The position numbers and the translations under genes are program-made. 64,000 nucleotides of DNA from S012-135 sp964423785 (lineage in GTDB: Bacteria; Desulfobacterota; Desulfobulbia; Desulfobulbales; S012-135), in assembly GCA_964423785.1 (NCBI GenBank), contig CAYRGZ010000001.1, positions 21,149 through 85,148 on the forward strand. Reading direction: 5' to 3'. The notes under the pieces are model-generated. The model searched no databases. It worked only from the letters and a program-made list of their open reading frames with translations, and was not told the origin of the DNA. Below are positions 1 to 7,384 of the stretch, one piece after another (position 1 is the first letter of the stretch; each line of letters opens with the position of its first letter).

Positions 1-69
1 TTCGCACAGAATGGCCGGCCGTTTGTAGGTGGGCACCACCACGTCGATATGGATCGGTGCGCCACTCAT
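1..69 (-). CDS. Glycosyltransferase family 2, N-terminal fragment
   Basis: Only the first 23 codons lie in the window; the gene runs off the left edge. The peptide starts MSGAPIHIDVVVPTYKRPA. The VVVPTYKR strand is the usual first beta-strand and loop of a GT-A fold family 2 glycosyltransferase, where the nucleotide-sugar binds. Its ATG overlaps the TGA stop of the upstream GT9 gene (ATGA), so the two are translationally coupled and probably act in the same surface-sugar pathway. The acceptor and donor cannot be inferred. Confidence 0.7.
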   Translation of the reverse strand, partial: MSGAPIHIDVVVPTYKRPAILCE

Positions 70-1220
70 TGGTGTTTTCCGGCCGGGGCGGCGGCTTGGG
101 TTCGGTCCAGGAGCTCGGCCGCGGCAGCGACGACGCGGTCGGCTGGCAGGGTGGCCAGACAGCGGCTTTCCCTGCCGTCGCCGTTGCAGCCGGTCCGGCA
201 GCAAGGAACACAGGGCGCATCGCCTTGGACGACGCGGTGCTTGGGGCCCCGCGGCGCCCAGGTGCGGGGTGAGGAGGGGCCGTAAATCGTCACCGTCGGG
301 GTGGCCACGGCGGCGGCAATGTGGGGCCCGGCGCTATCGACACTGATGAGGAGATCACACTGTTCGAGCAGAGCGGCATACGTGCCGAGGCTGGTGGTTC
401 CGGCAAGGTTATGAACCCGGCCGCGGCACCGTGCTTGGAGGCGTTCCGCCCGTGGATGCTCGGCCTTTGTGCCGCAGAGGACGACGGCGGCATCCAGATT
501 GGCTTGGAGCTGGTCGATGCAGGCGGCGAAGTTATCTTCGCTCCACTCCTTGTACGGCCAGAGGGAAAAAGGCTGGATGGCGATGAGCGGTCGCCGTGTC
601 GCTATGCCATGCTGCTCGAGAAGATCGCGCGCCGTTTGCCGGTAGGGGGCCGGATCGAGAAGGGGGCGATCGTTTGTGGCCGGCCGGCAGCCGAAGGCGC
701 CAAGGAGCTGCAGGTTGTAGTCGAGGATATGGGTGTGCGGCGTGGAATCCGGGATGATGAGATGCTGGAAGCAGGCATTGCGTAGGAATTCGCCGGCCTC
801 GAAGTAGGCGATGCGGTGGGGAGCGCCGGAAAGGCGGGCCAGGAGCGCTCCCCGGGTGCCGGTTCTGAGATCCACCACCCAGTCGAACCGTTGGCGGCGT
901 AAGATCCGGGCCAGGGCGACGGTCTGGCGCAGTTCGCCGATTCCCCGTTGTGGGGCTACGCTGTAGACCGCTTCCAGCAACGGGCAGCAGCGGGCCAGTT
1001 CGGTGGCCTTGTCCCGCACCAGCATGGCGACCCGGACATCGGCAAACGATTCCTGAACCGCGGCCACCAGGGGCAGGCTGAGAACGACGTCGCCGATGTC
1101 GCCGAGTTGGATGAGCAGTACCCTCTTGGGCGGCTTCGCCGGTTGCGAGCCTTTCACAAACATACCGGCTTGTCCCCGTGTTGTCACCGGTGCCGCCGCT
1201 CCGCCTCCCACCAGGTTCAT
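66..1220 (-). CDS. Glycosyltransferase family 9 (heptosyltransferase-like)
   Basis: A 384-aa protein resembling ADP-heptose:LPS heptosyltransferases, which transfer heptose to the LPS core on the cytoplasmic face of the inner membrane. An N-terminal strand with the RVLLIQLGDIGDVVLSLPL pattern opens the first Rossmann domain. The C-terminal half has the GT9 signature region DLLISVDSAGPHIAAAV followed by TVTIYGPSSPRTWAP, and a Cys-rich stretch (CVPCCRTGC) near the end, typical of the family. The ATG at 1220 is used because it lies 2 bp after the stop of the carbamoyltransferase; an earlier in-frame start would lie inside that gene. Specificity is not determinable and it need not be a heptosyltransferase in the strict sense. 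Confidence 0.85.
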   Translation of the reverse strand: MNLVGGGAAAPVTTRGQAGMFVKGSQPAKPPKRVLLIQLGDIGDVVLSLPLVAAVQESFADVRVAMLVRDKATELARCCPLLEAVYSVAPQRGIGELRQTVALARILRRQRFDWVVDLRTGTRGALLARLSGAPHRIAYFEAGEFLRNACFQHLIIPDSTPHTHILDYNLQLLGAFGCRPATNDRPLLDPAPYRQTARDLLEQHGIATRRPLIAIQPFSLWPYKEWSEDNFAACIDQLQANLDAAVVLCGTKAEHPRAERLQARCRGRVHNLAGTTSLGTYAALLEQCDLLISVDSAGPHIAAAVATPTVTIYGPSSPRTWAPRGPKHRVVQGDAPCVPCCRTGCNGDGRESRCLATLPADRVVAAAAELLDRTQAAAPAGKHQ

Positions 1221-1222
1221 GC

Positions 1223-3082
1223 TCAGTCGAGTTCGTAGGTCTCCTGCCACCGCTCCGTCTCGTTCCAGGCCGGTTGCCGCCGCTTGTCGAAGAGGTGGTT
1301 GTTGATCACCAGCCAGTCCATCTCGGTGCGCATGAAGCATCGGTAGGCATCTTCCGGCGTGCAGACGATGGGCTCGCCGCGCACGTTGAAACTGGTGTTG
1401 ACGATCACCCCGTAGCCGGTCAGATCTTTGAATGTGCGGATGAGGCGCCAGTAGCGAGGATTGGTCTCCCGGTGTACGGTCTGGATGCGCGCCGTGTAGT
1501 CGACGTGGGTGACGGCCGGAATGTCGGAGCGCAGATGGTACAGGCGTTCGTAAAGGCCCATCTCGTCGTAGCCGTCGGGTAGGGGGTTACGGCGTTCTTG
1601 TCGCACCGTGTCGATGAGGAGCATGTAGGGAGAGGGACCGGAAAGATCGAAGTATTCCGCTACGTCCTCGGCCAGCACCGACGGGGCGAAGGGCCGGAAC
1701 CCTTCCCGGTACTTGATCTTCAGGTTGAGTTTTTTTTGCATGTCCGGCCGGCGGGCGTCGCCGAGGATGCTGCGGTTGCCAAGCGCCCGCGGGCCGTATT
1801 CCATGCGGCCCTGGAACCAGCCGACCACCTGGCCGTCGGCGAGTAGTTGGGCCACGCGGCCAAAGAGGTCGTCGTCGGCGAGCCGTTCCGCCACTGCCCG
1901 GTAACGGCGGATGGTGCGCTCAATATCGATGTCAGAAAACGCCGGGCCGAGATAGCTGCCGGCCATGGCGTCGGAGTGGCCGGGCTGGCGCGGTTGCTCC
2001 TGCCAGATGTGGTGGGCGGCAAAAGCGGCTCCCAGGGCCCCGCCGGCATCGCCGGCCGCTGGCTGGATCCAGAGATCGTCGAAGATGGCTGCCCGCCGCA
2101 GCTTACCATTGGCGACGCAGTTGAGGGCGACGCCGCCGGCCATTACCAGATTACTGGCGCCGGTAAGCCGACGGGCGGTCTTGGCCATGCGCAGGACGGC
2201 CTCTTCGGTTACCTGCTGGACCGCCAGGGCCATGTCCATGTACGGCTGGTCGAGGTCGGATTCCGGCTCACGACGCGGGATACCGAACAACCGCTCCCAG
2301 CGTTCGTTGTGGCACATCTTGAGGCCGGTGGCGTAATCGAAGTACTCCATGTTGCAGAGCAGGGAGCCGTCGTCTCGCAAGTCGATCAACTCATCAAGGA
2401 TGTGCTTCTTGAAACGGGCCACCCGTTCGCCGTCGTTGCCGTAGGGGGCCAGGCCCATGAGTTTGTACTCGCCGCTGTTGACTTTGAAACCGCAGTAGTA
2501 GGTAAAGGCGGAGTAGAGCAGCCCGAGAGAGTGGGGAAAGTTGAGCTGCTGCAGCAGGGTGATGCAGTTGCCCTGGCCGTGGCCGATGGTGGTGGTGGCC
2601 CATTCGCCGACCCCATCGATGGTGAGGATGGCCGCCTCCTCGAATGGCGAGGGGAAGAAGGCGCTGGCGGCATGGGAAAGATGGTGCTCCGGAAAGAGCA
2701 GGGGCGGGCGGCGACGGAGCCAGCCACCGGCGATGGTTTCGACTTCCTCCCAGACCATTTTGCGCATGAAGAGCTTTTCCTTGATCCAGACCGGCATGGC
2801 GGACAGGAAGCTGGTCAGGCCACGGGGCGCAAAAGCGTGATAGGTTTCCAGGAGACGCTCGAACTTTAGGTACGGTTTGTCGTAAAAGGCGATGGCCGCA
2901 AGGTCGGAGATATCAACCCCGCCTTCCTCCAGGACGTACTGTACCGCCCGGGCCGGAAAGGAAGCGTCGTGCTTCTTACGGCTGAAGCGTTCCTCGTGGG
3001 CCGCGGCGCAAATCTGTCCGTCCACGAGCAAGGCGGCGGCGCTGTCGTGGTAGAAGGCGGAAATGCCGAGAATGGCGCTCAT
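1223..3082 (-). CDS. Carbamoyltransferase, NodU/CmcH (TobZ) family
   Basis: A 619-aa protein with the full NodU/CmcH architecture. The N-terminal ASKHA-like kinase domain starts ILGISAFYHDSAAALL and carries HEERFSRKKHD and HHLSHAASAFFPSPF, with the histidines that bind the metal. The C-terminal YrdC-like domain includes GRMEYGPRALGNRSIL and the NTSFNVRGEPIVCTPEDA tail. Enzymes of this family carbamoylate hydroxyl groups of sugars or antibiotics from carbamoyl phosphate and ATP through carbamoyl-adenylate. Located between a DUF5989/SxtJ-like pair and a GT9 gene, it probably carbamoylates a surface glycan residue; that role is inference. The ATG at 3082 fits the family N-terminus. Confidence 0.92.
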   Translation of the reverse strand: MSAILGISAFYHDSAAALLVDGQICAAAHEERFSRKKHDASFPARAVQYVLEEGGVDISDLAAIAFYDKPYLKFERLLETYHAFAPRGLTSFLSAMPVWIKEKLFMRKMVWEEVETIAGGWLRRRPPLLFPEHHLSHAASAFFPSPFEEAAILTIDGVGEWATTTIGHGQGNCITLLQQLNFPHSLGLLYSAFTYYCGFKVNSGEYKLMGLAPYGNDGERVARFKKHILDELIDLRDDGSLLCNMEYFDYATGLKMCHNERWERLFGIPRREPESDLDQPYMDMALAVQQVTEEAVLRMAKTARRLTGASNLVMAGGVALNCVANGKLRRAAIFDDLWIQPAAGDAGGALGAAFAAHHIWQEQPRQPGHSDAMAGSYLGPAFSDIDIERTIRRYRAVAERLADDDLFGRVAQLLADGQVVGWFQGRMEYGPRALGNRSILGDARRPDMQKKLNLKIKYREGFRPFAPSVLAEDVAEYFDLSGPSPYMLLIDTVRQERRNPLPDGYDEMGLYERLYHLRSDIPAVTHVDYTARIQTVHRETNPRYWRLIRTFKDLTGYGVIVNTSFNVRGEPIVCTPEDAYRCFMRTEMDWLVINNHLFDKRRQPAWNETERWQETYELD

Positions 3083-3103
3083 GGAAAATGCTCTTTAAGA
3101 TAT

Positions 3104-3206
3104 GATGAACCCGTAAAAAGCCGCAGTCGGTGCAGGCCTGACACGATAATTTAATGGGTTACACCGTGAACTCGATAGAATCGCATTGCTTGCGATTCTA
3201 TCAAAA
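3104..3206 (+). repeat. Family 1 dispersed repeat, copy A
   Basis: Begins GATGAACCCGTAAAAAG, contains the CAGGCCTGACACGATAAT core and ends in a 12-bp-stem hairpin (GATAGAATCGCA / TGCGATTCTATC). Against most copies the stem has a paired G-to-A and C-to-T change, so pairing is kept. The last arm overlaps the stop codon of the DUF5989 gene. Confidence 0.85.
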
Positions 3207-3350
3207 CAGGGTGTAAACGAACGGAGCGATGGCCGAACCGCTCGTGAAGACGATGAGCACCCCGAAGAGCAGCATGGTGAGGATGATGGGAAGCAGCCAG
3301 AATTTTTTGCGGACTTTCAAAAAGCCCCACAGGTCTTTGAAAAATTGCAT
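3201..3350 (-). CDS. DUF5989 family membrane micro-protein
   Basis: A 49-aa protein reading MQFFKDLWGFLKVRKKFW, then a hydrophobic helix LLPIILTMLLFGVLIVF, then TSGSAIAPFVYTLF. The WGFL..RKKFWLLPI start and SAIAPFVYTLF end match the small single-span proteins catalogued as DUF5989, found next to carbamoyltransferases and SxtJ-like proteins in sugar-modification clusters. Its function is unknown. It begins 18 bp after the SxtJ-like gene and precedes the carbamoyltransferase. Its TGA stop is formed inside the terminal hairpin of family 1 repeat copy A, which suggests the repeat inserted at or replaced the original 3' end. Confidence 0.85.
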   Translation of the reverse strand: MQFFKDLWGFLKVRKKFWLLPIILTMLLFGVLIVFTSGSAIAPFVYTLF

Positions 3351-3368
3351 GGTGTCGTATGTGTTCGG

Positions 3369-3752
3369 TTAAAAGGGGTGTTCCAGATCTTTTTTTTCAA
3401 AGCGATGGTTGCGTTCCACAAAGGCGGTCAACGACGATCCCTGCTTGAAATTGTCGCGCTGCATGGCGTCGGTGGCCCAAAACCGGCGTACGGCGCCGAT
3501 GGGGGTGACGATCAGGAAAAAGACCACGCTTAAGAGAACCTTGGACATCACCGTACCGAGGGCGTGGGAGAATCCGAACCAGAGTTTTGCCGCTGGCCGG
3601 AACACAGGCGGCCAAGTCATGGTGACCACCAGCAAGGCGATGGCGGCAAGCAAAGCCCCCCGGTTGCCGGTGGCCAGGTTGACGAGCAGGCAAAAGAGGG
3701 TCAGAGCCAGGCCGGTATCCTTGGCCTGGATATTGGGATCGGTTGGCTTCAT
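3369..3752 (-). CDS. SxtJ-like small membrane protein
   Basis: A 127-aa hydrophobic protein with about three membrane segments (LALTLFCLLVNLA, LLAAIALLVVTMTWP, VMSKVLLSVVFFLIVTPIG). The W-rich central segment and the VTPIGAVRRFW motif agree with SxtJ-type proteins, named after the saxitoxin cluster, where they accompany a carbamoyltransferase. The molecular role is unknown. I start at MKPTDPN (3752); an in-frame upstream extension to 3800 exists but looks non-coding. No strong ribosome binding site is visible. With DUF5989 and the carbamoyltransferase it makes a conserved trio. Confidence 0.75.
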   Translation of the reverse strand: MKPTDPNIQAKDTGLALTLFCLLVNLATGNRGALLAAIALLVVTMTWPPVFRPAAKLWFGFSHALGTVMSKVLLSVVFFLIVTPIGAVRRFWATDAMQRDNFKQGSSLTAFVERNHRFEKKDLEHPF

Positions 3753-3818
3753 GGTTGTGGAATGCGGGGATCGGGAAAAGGGTGTTGCGCACCCACCCAT
3801 CGCCGGTCAGTCAAAACG

Positions 3819-3923
3819 GATGAACCCGTAAAAACGCGCAGTCGGCCCAGGCCTGACACGATAATTCAAAAAGGTACAAAATGTAAGCTCGATGGAATCG
3901 CACTTTTTGCGGTTCCATCAAAA
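3819..3923 (+). repeat. Family 1 dispersed repeat, copy B
   Basis: GATGAACCCGTAAAAACGC start, CCAGGCCTGACACGATAAT core, and terminal hairpin GATGGAATCGCA / TGCGGTTCCATC, with one arm position changed to a G.U-compatible pair. The middle is more diverged than in other copies. It lies between the SxtJ-like gene and msbA, 68 bp before copy C. Confidence 0.85.
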
Positions 3924-3991
3924 TGCGAAACAGCAATTTTAATCGATGCCGGCAGGAAATCAAGCGAAATACGTGGCGTGGCCAGCAACTT

Positions 3992-4095
3992 GATGAACCC
4001 GTAAAAACGCGCAGTCGGTCCAGGCCTGACACGGTAATTCAAAGGGTTACAAAGCGCGAACTCGATGAAATCGCTCTGTTTGCGATGTCATCAAA
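3992..4095 (+). repeat. Family 1 dispersed repeat, copy C
   Basis: GATGAACCCGTAAAAACGC start, TCCAGGCCTGACACGGTAAT core, and hairpin GATGAAATCGC / GCGATGTCATC with a single mismatch. It ends 22 bp beyond the stop codon of the msbA-like gene. Confidence 0.85.
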
Positions 4096-4116
4096 CTCGG
4101 TCGCGTTTCCCAGGGG

Positions 4117-5859
4117 TTACTGCAAAGACTGGAGGGAGGCGTAAATACCGTCGATGGCCAATAACGTTTCGTGGGTGCCCTCTTCGGCGATGCGGCCATC
4201 CTGGATGACCACGATGCGGTCGGCGCTCTTGATGGTGGACAGCCGGTGGGCGATCACCAGGGTGGTACGGTTCTGCATCAGGATCTCCAGGGCCTTTTGG
4301 ACCTCGCGTTCTGACTCGGTGTCGAGTGCCGAGGTGGCCTCGTCCAGGATCAGGATCGGCGCGTCCTTGAGTAAGGCGCGGGCGATGGACAGGCGCTGCT
4401 GCTGGCCGCCGGAGAGCCGGGCGCCGGACTCACCGATCACCGTGTCGAAGCCTTGCGGCAGGGCCATGATGAAGTCGTAGGCATTGGCAGCCTTGGCGGC
4501 GGCGATGATTTCTTCCATGGGCCGGTCCGGGTCGCCGTAGGCGATATTATTTTTCACCGTATCGTTGAACAGGATGGTTTGCTGGGTGACTATGGCGATC
4601 TGCCGCCGCAGGGATTTGACGGTCACATCGCGGATGTCGTGGCCGTCGATGCGGATGGCGCCGCCGGTGACATCGAAAAAGCGTGGAATCAGGTTGGCGA
4701 TGGTGGTCTTGCCGCCGCCGCTTGGTCCCACCAAGGCGACCACCTCTCCCCGGTTGATGACGAGGTCGATGCCGCGTAACACTTCGGTTTTGCCGTCGTA
4801 GCTGAACCGAACCTGGTCGAATTCGATCCGGTCGTGGAAGGGAGGCAGGTCCTCGGCGTTCGGTTTGTCGGTGATATCAGGTTCGATATCCAGGAGCCCG
4901 AAGATGCGGCCGGCGGCGGCCATCCCTTGCTGCACCGGGCTGTTGATGTTGGCCACTCCCTTGATGGGGTCGTAAATCATAATGAGCGCGGTGAGAAAAG
5001 CGATGAAGCTGCCCGGGGTCGAATCGCCGGCGATCACCTGATGGCCGCCGTACCAGATCACCGCCGCCATGGCCAGGCCACCGATGAATTCCATGGTGGG
5101 GTGTTGCAGGCTATTGATGCGGATGTCCCGGACGATTACGCTGAACAAATCGTCCACTGTGTGGGAGAACCGTTTCGCTTCGTATTCCTCCATGCCGAAG
5201 GCCTTGACGATCCGGTGGCCGGTGATGGTTTCATGCAGCAGGTTGGAAACCCGGGCCACGGTCTGCTGGTTGGTGATGGAGAGCTTGCGGAACTTGCGGC
5301 CGAAATGGGCCACGGGGATGGCGGCGAGCGGCAAGACCAGCAGCGACAGGAGGGCCAGTTTCCAGTTCAGGTAGAAGATGACCCCCAGAAGGCCGACTAC
5401 CTGAAAGGCATCTTTGAGCACCCCCACCAGGGCGCGCGACACAGCCATCTGGATAAGGGTGGCGTCGTTGACCACCCGGGCGATGAGTTCGCCGGTCGGG
5501 GTGTGATGGAAAAAGGAGATCGGCAGGGCGTGGATGTGGTTGAAAACCTGTTTTCGCAGGTCCCGGACGATGGCCTGGCCGGTGGTGTCGAGGATGGAGG
5601 TGTAGAGATAGTAGAAGACTCCCTTGAGGAGAAAAACGCCGATCAAGGCCGCCGGTAGCAGGTTGAGCATGAAGGCGTCCTTGTTGATGAAGATCTTGTC
5701 GATGAGTGGCTTGATGATGTAGGCCTGCACCGATCCCATGGCCGACACCAGGACCATACTGATCATGGAGATGATCAGCTGGCGGCGGTAGGGCCGCACC
5801 AGCGCAAAAATCCGCTTGATGAGGGTGCGGTCGCGTATGGGAACGAGCGGCGATTCCAT
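4117..5859 (-). CDS. msbA: MsbA-type ABC exporter (lipid A flippase)
   Basis: A 580-aa half-transporter. The six-helix exporter membrane domain (about residues 20-320) is followed by an ATPase domain with Walker A GPSGGGKTT, signature LSGGQQQRLSIARALL, Walker B LILDEATSALD and the switch HRLSTI. MsbA homodimers flip core-lipid A across the inner membrane, and the length and its place directly behind waaF agree with that role. The ORF could extend upstream, but I start at MESPLVPIRDRTLIKRIF because the extension overlaps waaF; the gap is then 8 bp. A transporter for another lipid-linked glycan is possible. Confidence 0.88.
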   Translation of the reverse strand: MESPLVPIRDRTLIKRIFALVRPYRRQLIISMISMVLVSAMGSVQAYIIKPLIDKIFINKDAFMLNLLPAALIGVFLLKGVFYYLYTSILDTTGQAIVRDLRKQVFNHIHALPISFFHHTPTGELIARVVNDATLIQMAVSRALVGVLKDAFQVVGLLGVIFYLNWKLALLSLLVLPLAAIPVAHFGRKFRKLSITNQQTVARVSNLLHETITGHRIVKAFGMEEYEAKRFSHTVDDLFSVIVRDIRINSLQHPTMEFIGGLAMAAVIWYGGHQVIAGDSTPGSFIAFLTALIMIYDPIKGVANINSPVQQGMAAAGRIFGLLDIEPDITDKPNAEDLPPFHDRIEFDQVRFSYDGKTEVLRGIDLVINRGEVVALVGPSGGGKTTIANLIPRFFDVTGGAIRIDGHDIRDVTVKSLRRQIAIVTQQTILFNDTVKNNIAYGDPDRPMEEIIAAAKAANAYDFIMALPQGFDTVIGESGARLSGGQQQRLSIARALLKDAPILILDEATSALDTESEREVQKALEILMQNRTTLVIAHRLSTIKSADRIVVIQDGRIAEEGTHETLLAIDGIYASLQSLQ

Positions 5860-5867
5860 AGTCGAGA

Positions 5868-6911
5868 TCAGTGCGTTGCCAAGAGATCGAGGACGGCGCT
5901 CGCCACCTCGTTCGGTTCGATGGCGAGCATGCATTCGAAGCCGTGCTTGCACGTTGGTCGCAGGCAGGGCGAGCAAGATAGTGGCCGGCGGATGATGCGT
6001 GCCTTCTTAGAAAACGGCCCGGTGGCCTCGGGATCGGTGGAGCCGAAGATGGCGACGAGCGGGACGCCGGCGGCGGCGGCGACGTGCATGAGGCCGGAGT
6101 CGTTGGTTACGAAGCAGTCACACAGGGCAATGGCCGCCAGGGCCTGGGCCAACGTGGTCCGGCCGCAGAGATCCAGGGTCTCCGGCACCGCCCTGGTGAT
6201 GACATCGGCTGCCTCGCGATCGGCTTTCGTCCCGAAGATGACCGGCGTGCCGCCGAGTTGCCGGTGTAGTCGTTGGGCCAGGGTGGCGTACCGCTCCGCC
6301 GGCCACCGTTTGGCCGGCCCGTAGGCGGCGCCGGGATTGAGGCCGATGAGCGGCCGCGACCGGTCGGCGAATGTCTTTTCCGCCCAGGTCCTCGCCTCGT
6401 TTGATAGCGGCAAGTACAGATCGTTCTTTCCCGGTGTGAGCCCCAGTTGGGCGAGTAGATCCTGATAGTAATATACCTGGTGCGCCCGGCGGATCGCCGG
6501 TCGGATTGGTACCGGGTGGGTGAGGAGCGGCCGCCGGCCGTCGCGGCTGTAGCCGGCGATCACGGGAATGCCGGCCAGCCGGGCGATGACTGCCGCCTCG
6601 AAGGCGTTTTGTAGAAGAATGGCCATGTCGAATCCCTGGCGGCGCAACTGGCGACCCAGCCGGTACATACCGCGCACCCCCCGGTGTTCCGATCGTTTTC
6701 GGTACTCGATCACCGTATCGACGTGCAGATTGGCGGTAAAGATGTCCGCCACCCACGGCTGCGCCAATACCGAGATATGGGCGGCTGGAAAGTTTTGCCG
6801 GATGGTGCGGACCGCCGGTAGGGTCATGATGGCGTCGCCGACCCAGTTGGTGGCCCGGATCAGGATGCGGGCCGGCCGCAGCCCGGTTATGGTCGTCTGT
6901 TTCCGTCGCAT
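5868..6911 (-). CDS. waaF: LPS heptosyltransferase II (WaaF)
   Basis: A 347-aa GT9 protein. RILIRATNWVGDAIMTLPAVR is the characteristic WaaF opening, and GLNPGAAYGPAKRWPAERYA and FVTNDSGLMHVAAAAGVP line the ADP-heptose site. FGSTDPEATGPF and the Cys-containing CSPCLRPTCKHG complete the family pattern. The enzyme adds the second heptose to the LPS inner core on the cytoplasmic side of the inner membrane. It is the first gene of the minus-strand run waaF-msbA. Its upstream region is filled with three family 1 repeats. Confidence 0.9.
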   Translation of the reverse strand: MRRKQTTITGLRPARILIRATNWVGDAIMTLPAVRTIRQNFPAAHISVLAQPWVADIFTANLHVDTVIEYRKRSEHRGVRGMYRLGRQLRRQGFDMAILLQNAFEAAVIARLAGIPVIAGYSRDGRRPLLTHPVPIRPAIRRAHQVYYYQDLLAQLGLTPGKNDLYLPLSNEARTWAEKTFADRSRPLIGLNPGAAYGPAKRWPAERYATLAQRLHRQLGGTPVIFGTKADREAADVITRAVPETLDLCGRTTLAQALAAIALCDCFVTNDSGLMHVAAAAGVPLVAIFGSTDPEATGPFSKKARIIRRPLSCSPCLRPTCKHGFECMLAIEPNEVASAVLDLLATH

Positions 6912-6980
6912 CGTGAAACGACGAAGCTAAACCGATTTCTGGCCGGTCGTCAACCGTGGTTTGGCCGTTGCGGATATTTT

Positions 6981-7062
6981 GATTCCATCGAGTTCACGGT
7001 GGGTAACCCGTCGAATTCCCGTGTCAGACCTGCGCCGACTGCGCGTTTTTACGGGATCGTCA
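6981..7062 (-). repeat. Family 1 dispersed repeat, copy D (truncated)
   Basis: Inverted copy. It reads from GACGATCCCGTAAAAACGC (minus strand) through CAGGTCTGACACGGGAAT to CTCGATGGAATC and then stops. The second arm of the terminal hairpin is missing, so it is cut off at its 3' end. Confidence 0.75.
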
Positions 7063-7107
7063 TGTTTTCCGGTTTACGGTTGCGGGTTTCCAGTTTAGAG
7101 TAGGCAG

Positions 7108-7212
7108 TTTTGATGGAATCGCAAAAAATGCGATTCCATCAGGTTCACGGTGTGTAACCCGTTGAATTGCCGTGTCAGGCCTGGACCGGCTGCGATTTTT
7201 TACGAGGCCATC
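7108..7212 (-). repeat. Family 1 dispersed repeat, copy E
   Basis: Full-length inverted copy with perfect hairpin arms (GATGGAATCGCA / TGCGATTCCATC) and core CCAGGCCTGACACGGCAAT. It lies 3 bp from copy F and 45 bp from copy D. Confidence 0.85.
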
Positions 7213-7215
7213 AGT

Positions 7216-7343
7216 TTTGATGGAATCGTAACAATTCCGATCGGTCATTCGCTGCGCTCACCACCTCCATCGAGTTCACGGTTTGTAACCATTTGAATTA
7301 TCGTGTCAGGCCTGGGCCGACTGCGAGTTTTTGCGGGTTCATC
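7216..7343 (-). repeat. Family 1 dispersed repeat, copy F (interrupted)
   Basis: Inverted copy whose hairpin region is expanded. Between the two arm remnants sits a segment containing CGGTCATTCGCTGCGCTCAC, which recurs with one change near 19527. The remaining core (CCAGGCCTGACACGATAAT) is typical. It ends 41 bp before the aminotransferase start codon. Confidence 0.8.
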
Positions 7344-7384
7344 AGTTTTCCGGAATCATTTCGAACCAACTAAGGAATAACGCG

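Noticed and set aside
1847..2869. Long plus-strand frame opposite the carbamoyltransferase
   Set aside because: Antisense shadow of a strongly recognised gene, without its own start signals or family motifs. The same applies to long frames opposite wbpA, the epimerase/glmS, wzz, cca and glcD.
3104..4095. Family 1 repeats as a CRISPR array
   Set aside because: Units are about 104 bp, spacing is irregular, copies occur in both orientations and at distant loci, and no cas genes are present.
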